NCBI GenBank assembly: GCA_003157175.1
Contig: PMIQ01000145.1
Span: forward strand, 13,187 to 19,887
Reading direction: 5' to 3'
DNA length: 6,701 bases
Source: Chloroflexota bacterium
GTDB lineage: Bacteria; Chloroflexota; Limnocylindria; Limnocylindrales; CSP1-4
Shown one piece after another: positions 5,603 to 6,701 of the stretch. The notes under the pieces are model-generated. The model was not told the DNA's origin. It saw only the letters and a program-made list of their open reading frames with translations, and ran no database searches. A program made the translations under genes and the position numbers. Within the stretch, counting starts at the first letter, position 1. Each line of letters opens with the position of its first letter.

Positions 5603-6701
5603 TCAACCCGCCGCCCGGCTCACCATTTGCTGAGTGAAGCACTCGATGACATCACCTTCGACCAGATCGTTCGATCCGGCCAGCCCGATGCCGCATTCGA
5701 AGTTGGTGGCGACCTCTCGGACGTCGTCGCGGAACCGCCGCAGCGACTCGATCTTGTCCGTGGTGATCACCTTGCCGCCACGCCAGACGCGAACTCCGCC
5801 GGCTCGGACGATCCGTCCGTCGGTGACGTAGCAACCCGCGATGACCGCGACCTTGCCCACCTTGAAGATCTGGCGGACTTCCGCCCGACCTTCCACGGTC
5901 TCGACCTGCTCCGGCTCGAGCATGCCGCGAAGCGCCGCCGAGATGTCGTCCGTGAGCTTGTAGATGATGTCGTACAGGCGGATGTCGACCTTCTCGGACT
6001 CGGCGGCCCGCCGGGCCGTATCGGTCACCTTGGTGTTGAAGGCCACCACGATCGCGTCGGATGCCGCCGCGAGCATGATGTCGTTGTCGGTCACGTCGCC
6101 GGCCGCCTCGTGCAGAACGTTGATCCGCACCTCATCCGTCGAGAGCTGCTGCAAGGCGTGCGTGATCGCGCCGAGCGAGCCGGACACGTCCGACTTAAGG
6201 ATGATCCGCAGTTCCTTGGTCTGACCGGCCTGGATCTGCGCGTACAGGTCCTCGAGAGTGGCGCGGCCACTCCCCTCCGAACGGGCGGCCGAGGCGGCCT
6301 TTCGCTCCTCCACCATCGTGCGAGCCGTCTTCTCGTCGGCGACCACGCGCAGAATGTCGCCGGCCTGCGGCACGTCGGCCAGCCCCAGGACCACTGCCGG
6401 GCTCGAAGGGCCGGCCTTGGTGATGCGCTTGCCGAGGGCGTTCTCGAGGGCGCGGACCTTGCCGTAGGTCTCCCCGACGACGATGACGTCGCCGACTCGC
6501 AAGGTTCCGGTCTGGACCAGGGCGGTCGCTACCGGGCCGCGTCCCTTGTCCAACTCCGCCTCGACGATCGTGCCGATGGCAGGACGCTTGGGATTGGCCT
6601 TCAGCTCCTGCAGATCAGCCACGAGATTGATCATCTCGAGCAACTCGTCCAGACCGATGCGGGCCTTCGCGGAGACCGGCACCATCGGCACGTCGCCGCC
6701 G
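5603..6701 (-). CDS. infB: Translation initiation factor IF-2 (C-terminal 365 residues; 5' end beyond window)
   Basis: IF-2 is the GTPase that brings initiator fMet-tRNA to the 30S subunit and promotes subunit joining. The visible part begins with GGDVPMVPVSAK, where SAK is the G5 motif near the end of the GTP-binding domain. It continues through the beta-barrel domain II (KRPAIGTIVEAELDKGRGPVA, LRVGDVIVVGETYGKVRA). Next come the linker and domain III (ELRIILKSDVSGSLGAI, HEAAGDVTDNDIMLAAAS). The C-terminal domains follow, with RAEVRQIFKVGKVAVIAGCYV and FECGIGLAGSNDLVEGDVIECF. The G1-G4 motifs and the N-terminal region lie outside the window. TGA at 5605-5603 ends the gene 43 nt before rbfA, the usual partner. 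No anomaly was seen. Confidence 0.98.
   Translation of the reverse strand, partial: GGDVPMVPVSAKARIGLDELLEMINLVADLQELKANPKRPAIGTIVEAELDKGRGPVATALVQTGTLRVGDVIVVGETYGKVRALENALGKRITKAGPSSPAVVLGLADVPQAGDILRVVADEKTARTMVEERKAASAARSEGSGRATLEDLYAQIQAGQTKELRIILKSDVSGSLGAITHALQQLSTDEVRINVLHEAAGDVTDNDIMLAAASDAIVVAFNTKVTDTARRAAESEKVDIRLYDIIYKLTDDISAALRGMLEPEQVETVEGRAEVRQIFKVGKVAVIAGCYVTDGRIVRAGGVRVWRGGKVITTDKIESLRRFRDDVREVATNFECGIGLAGSNDLVEGDVIECFTQQMVSRAAG

Overview
The window is a stretch of bacterial chromosome of roughly two-thirds G+C (judged by eye). All recognisable genes lie on the minus strand and form one translation and RNA-metabolism cluster. In transcription order (right to left) it holds: the 3' part of infB (IF-2), rbfA, a DHH/DHHA1 phosphoesterase of the NrnA type, a single reading frame that joins truB and ribF, rpsO (S15), and the 5' part of pnp (polynucleotide phosphorylase). 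infB and pnp run off the two window edges. Gene order is the classical infB-rbfA-DHH-truB-ribF-rpsO-pnp order. That order, the GC-rich composition and the style of the RibF domain suggest a Chloroflexota-like or actinobacterial-like (Terrabacteria) genome. The phylum is an inference and not secure.

Layout: infB 5603-6701 (partial); 43 nt gap; rbfA 4999-5559; ATGA overlap; DHH phosphoesterase 3962-5002; ATGA overlap; truB-ribF fusion 2130-3965; 116 nt gap with hairpins and no clear promoter; rpsO 1744-2013; 115 nt gap whose end folds the pnp ribosome-binding site into a hairpin; pnp 1-1628 (partial). No tRNA, rRNA, mobile element or CRISPR was seen, and no gap exceeds 120 nt. The plus strand carries long open frames, but these are shadows of the minus-strand genes.

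The genes work together in ribosome production and RNA turnover: 30S maturation (RbfA, S15), initiation (IF-2), tRNA pseudouridine-55 formation (TruB), flavin cofactor synthesis (RibF) and 3'-to-5' RNA decay (PNPase, with NrnA for the shortest oligonucleotides).

The outstanding observation is in pnp. A complete DnaQ-like DEDDh 3'-5' exonuclease domain (D257, E259, D340, H393, D398) lies in frame inside the PNPase, between the first and second RNase PH-like cores and nested within the all-helical linker domain. One polypeptide would therefore carry a phosphorolytic and a hydrolytic 3' exonuclease. Other points of note are the TruB-RibF fusion, the loss of recognisable riboflavin-kinase motifs from its C-terminus, and the perfect hairpin covering the pnp Shine-Dalgarno sequence.
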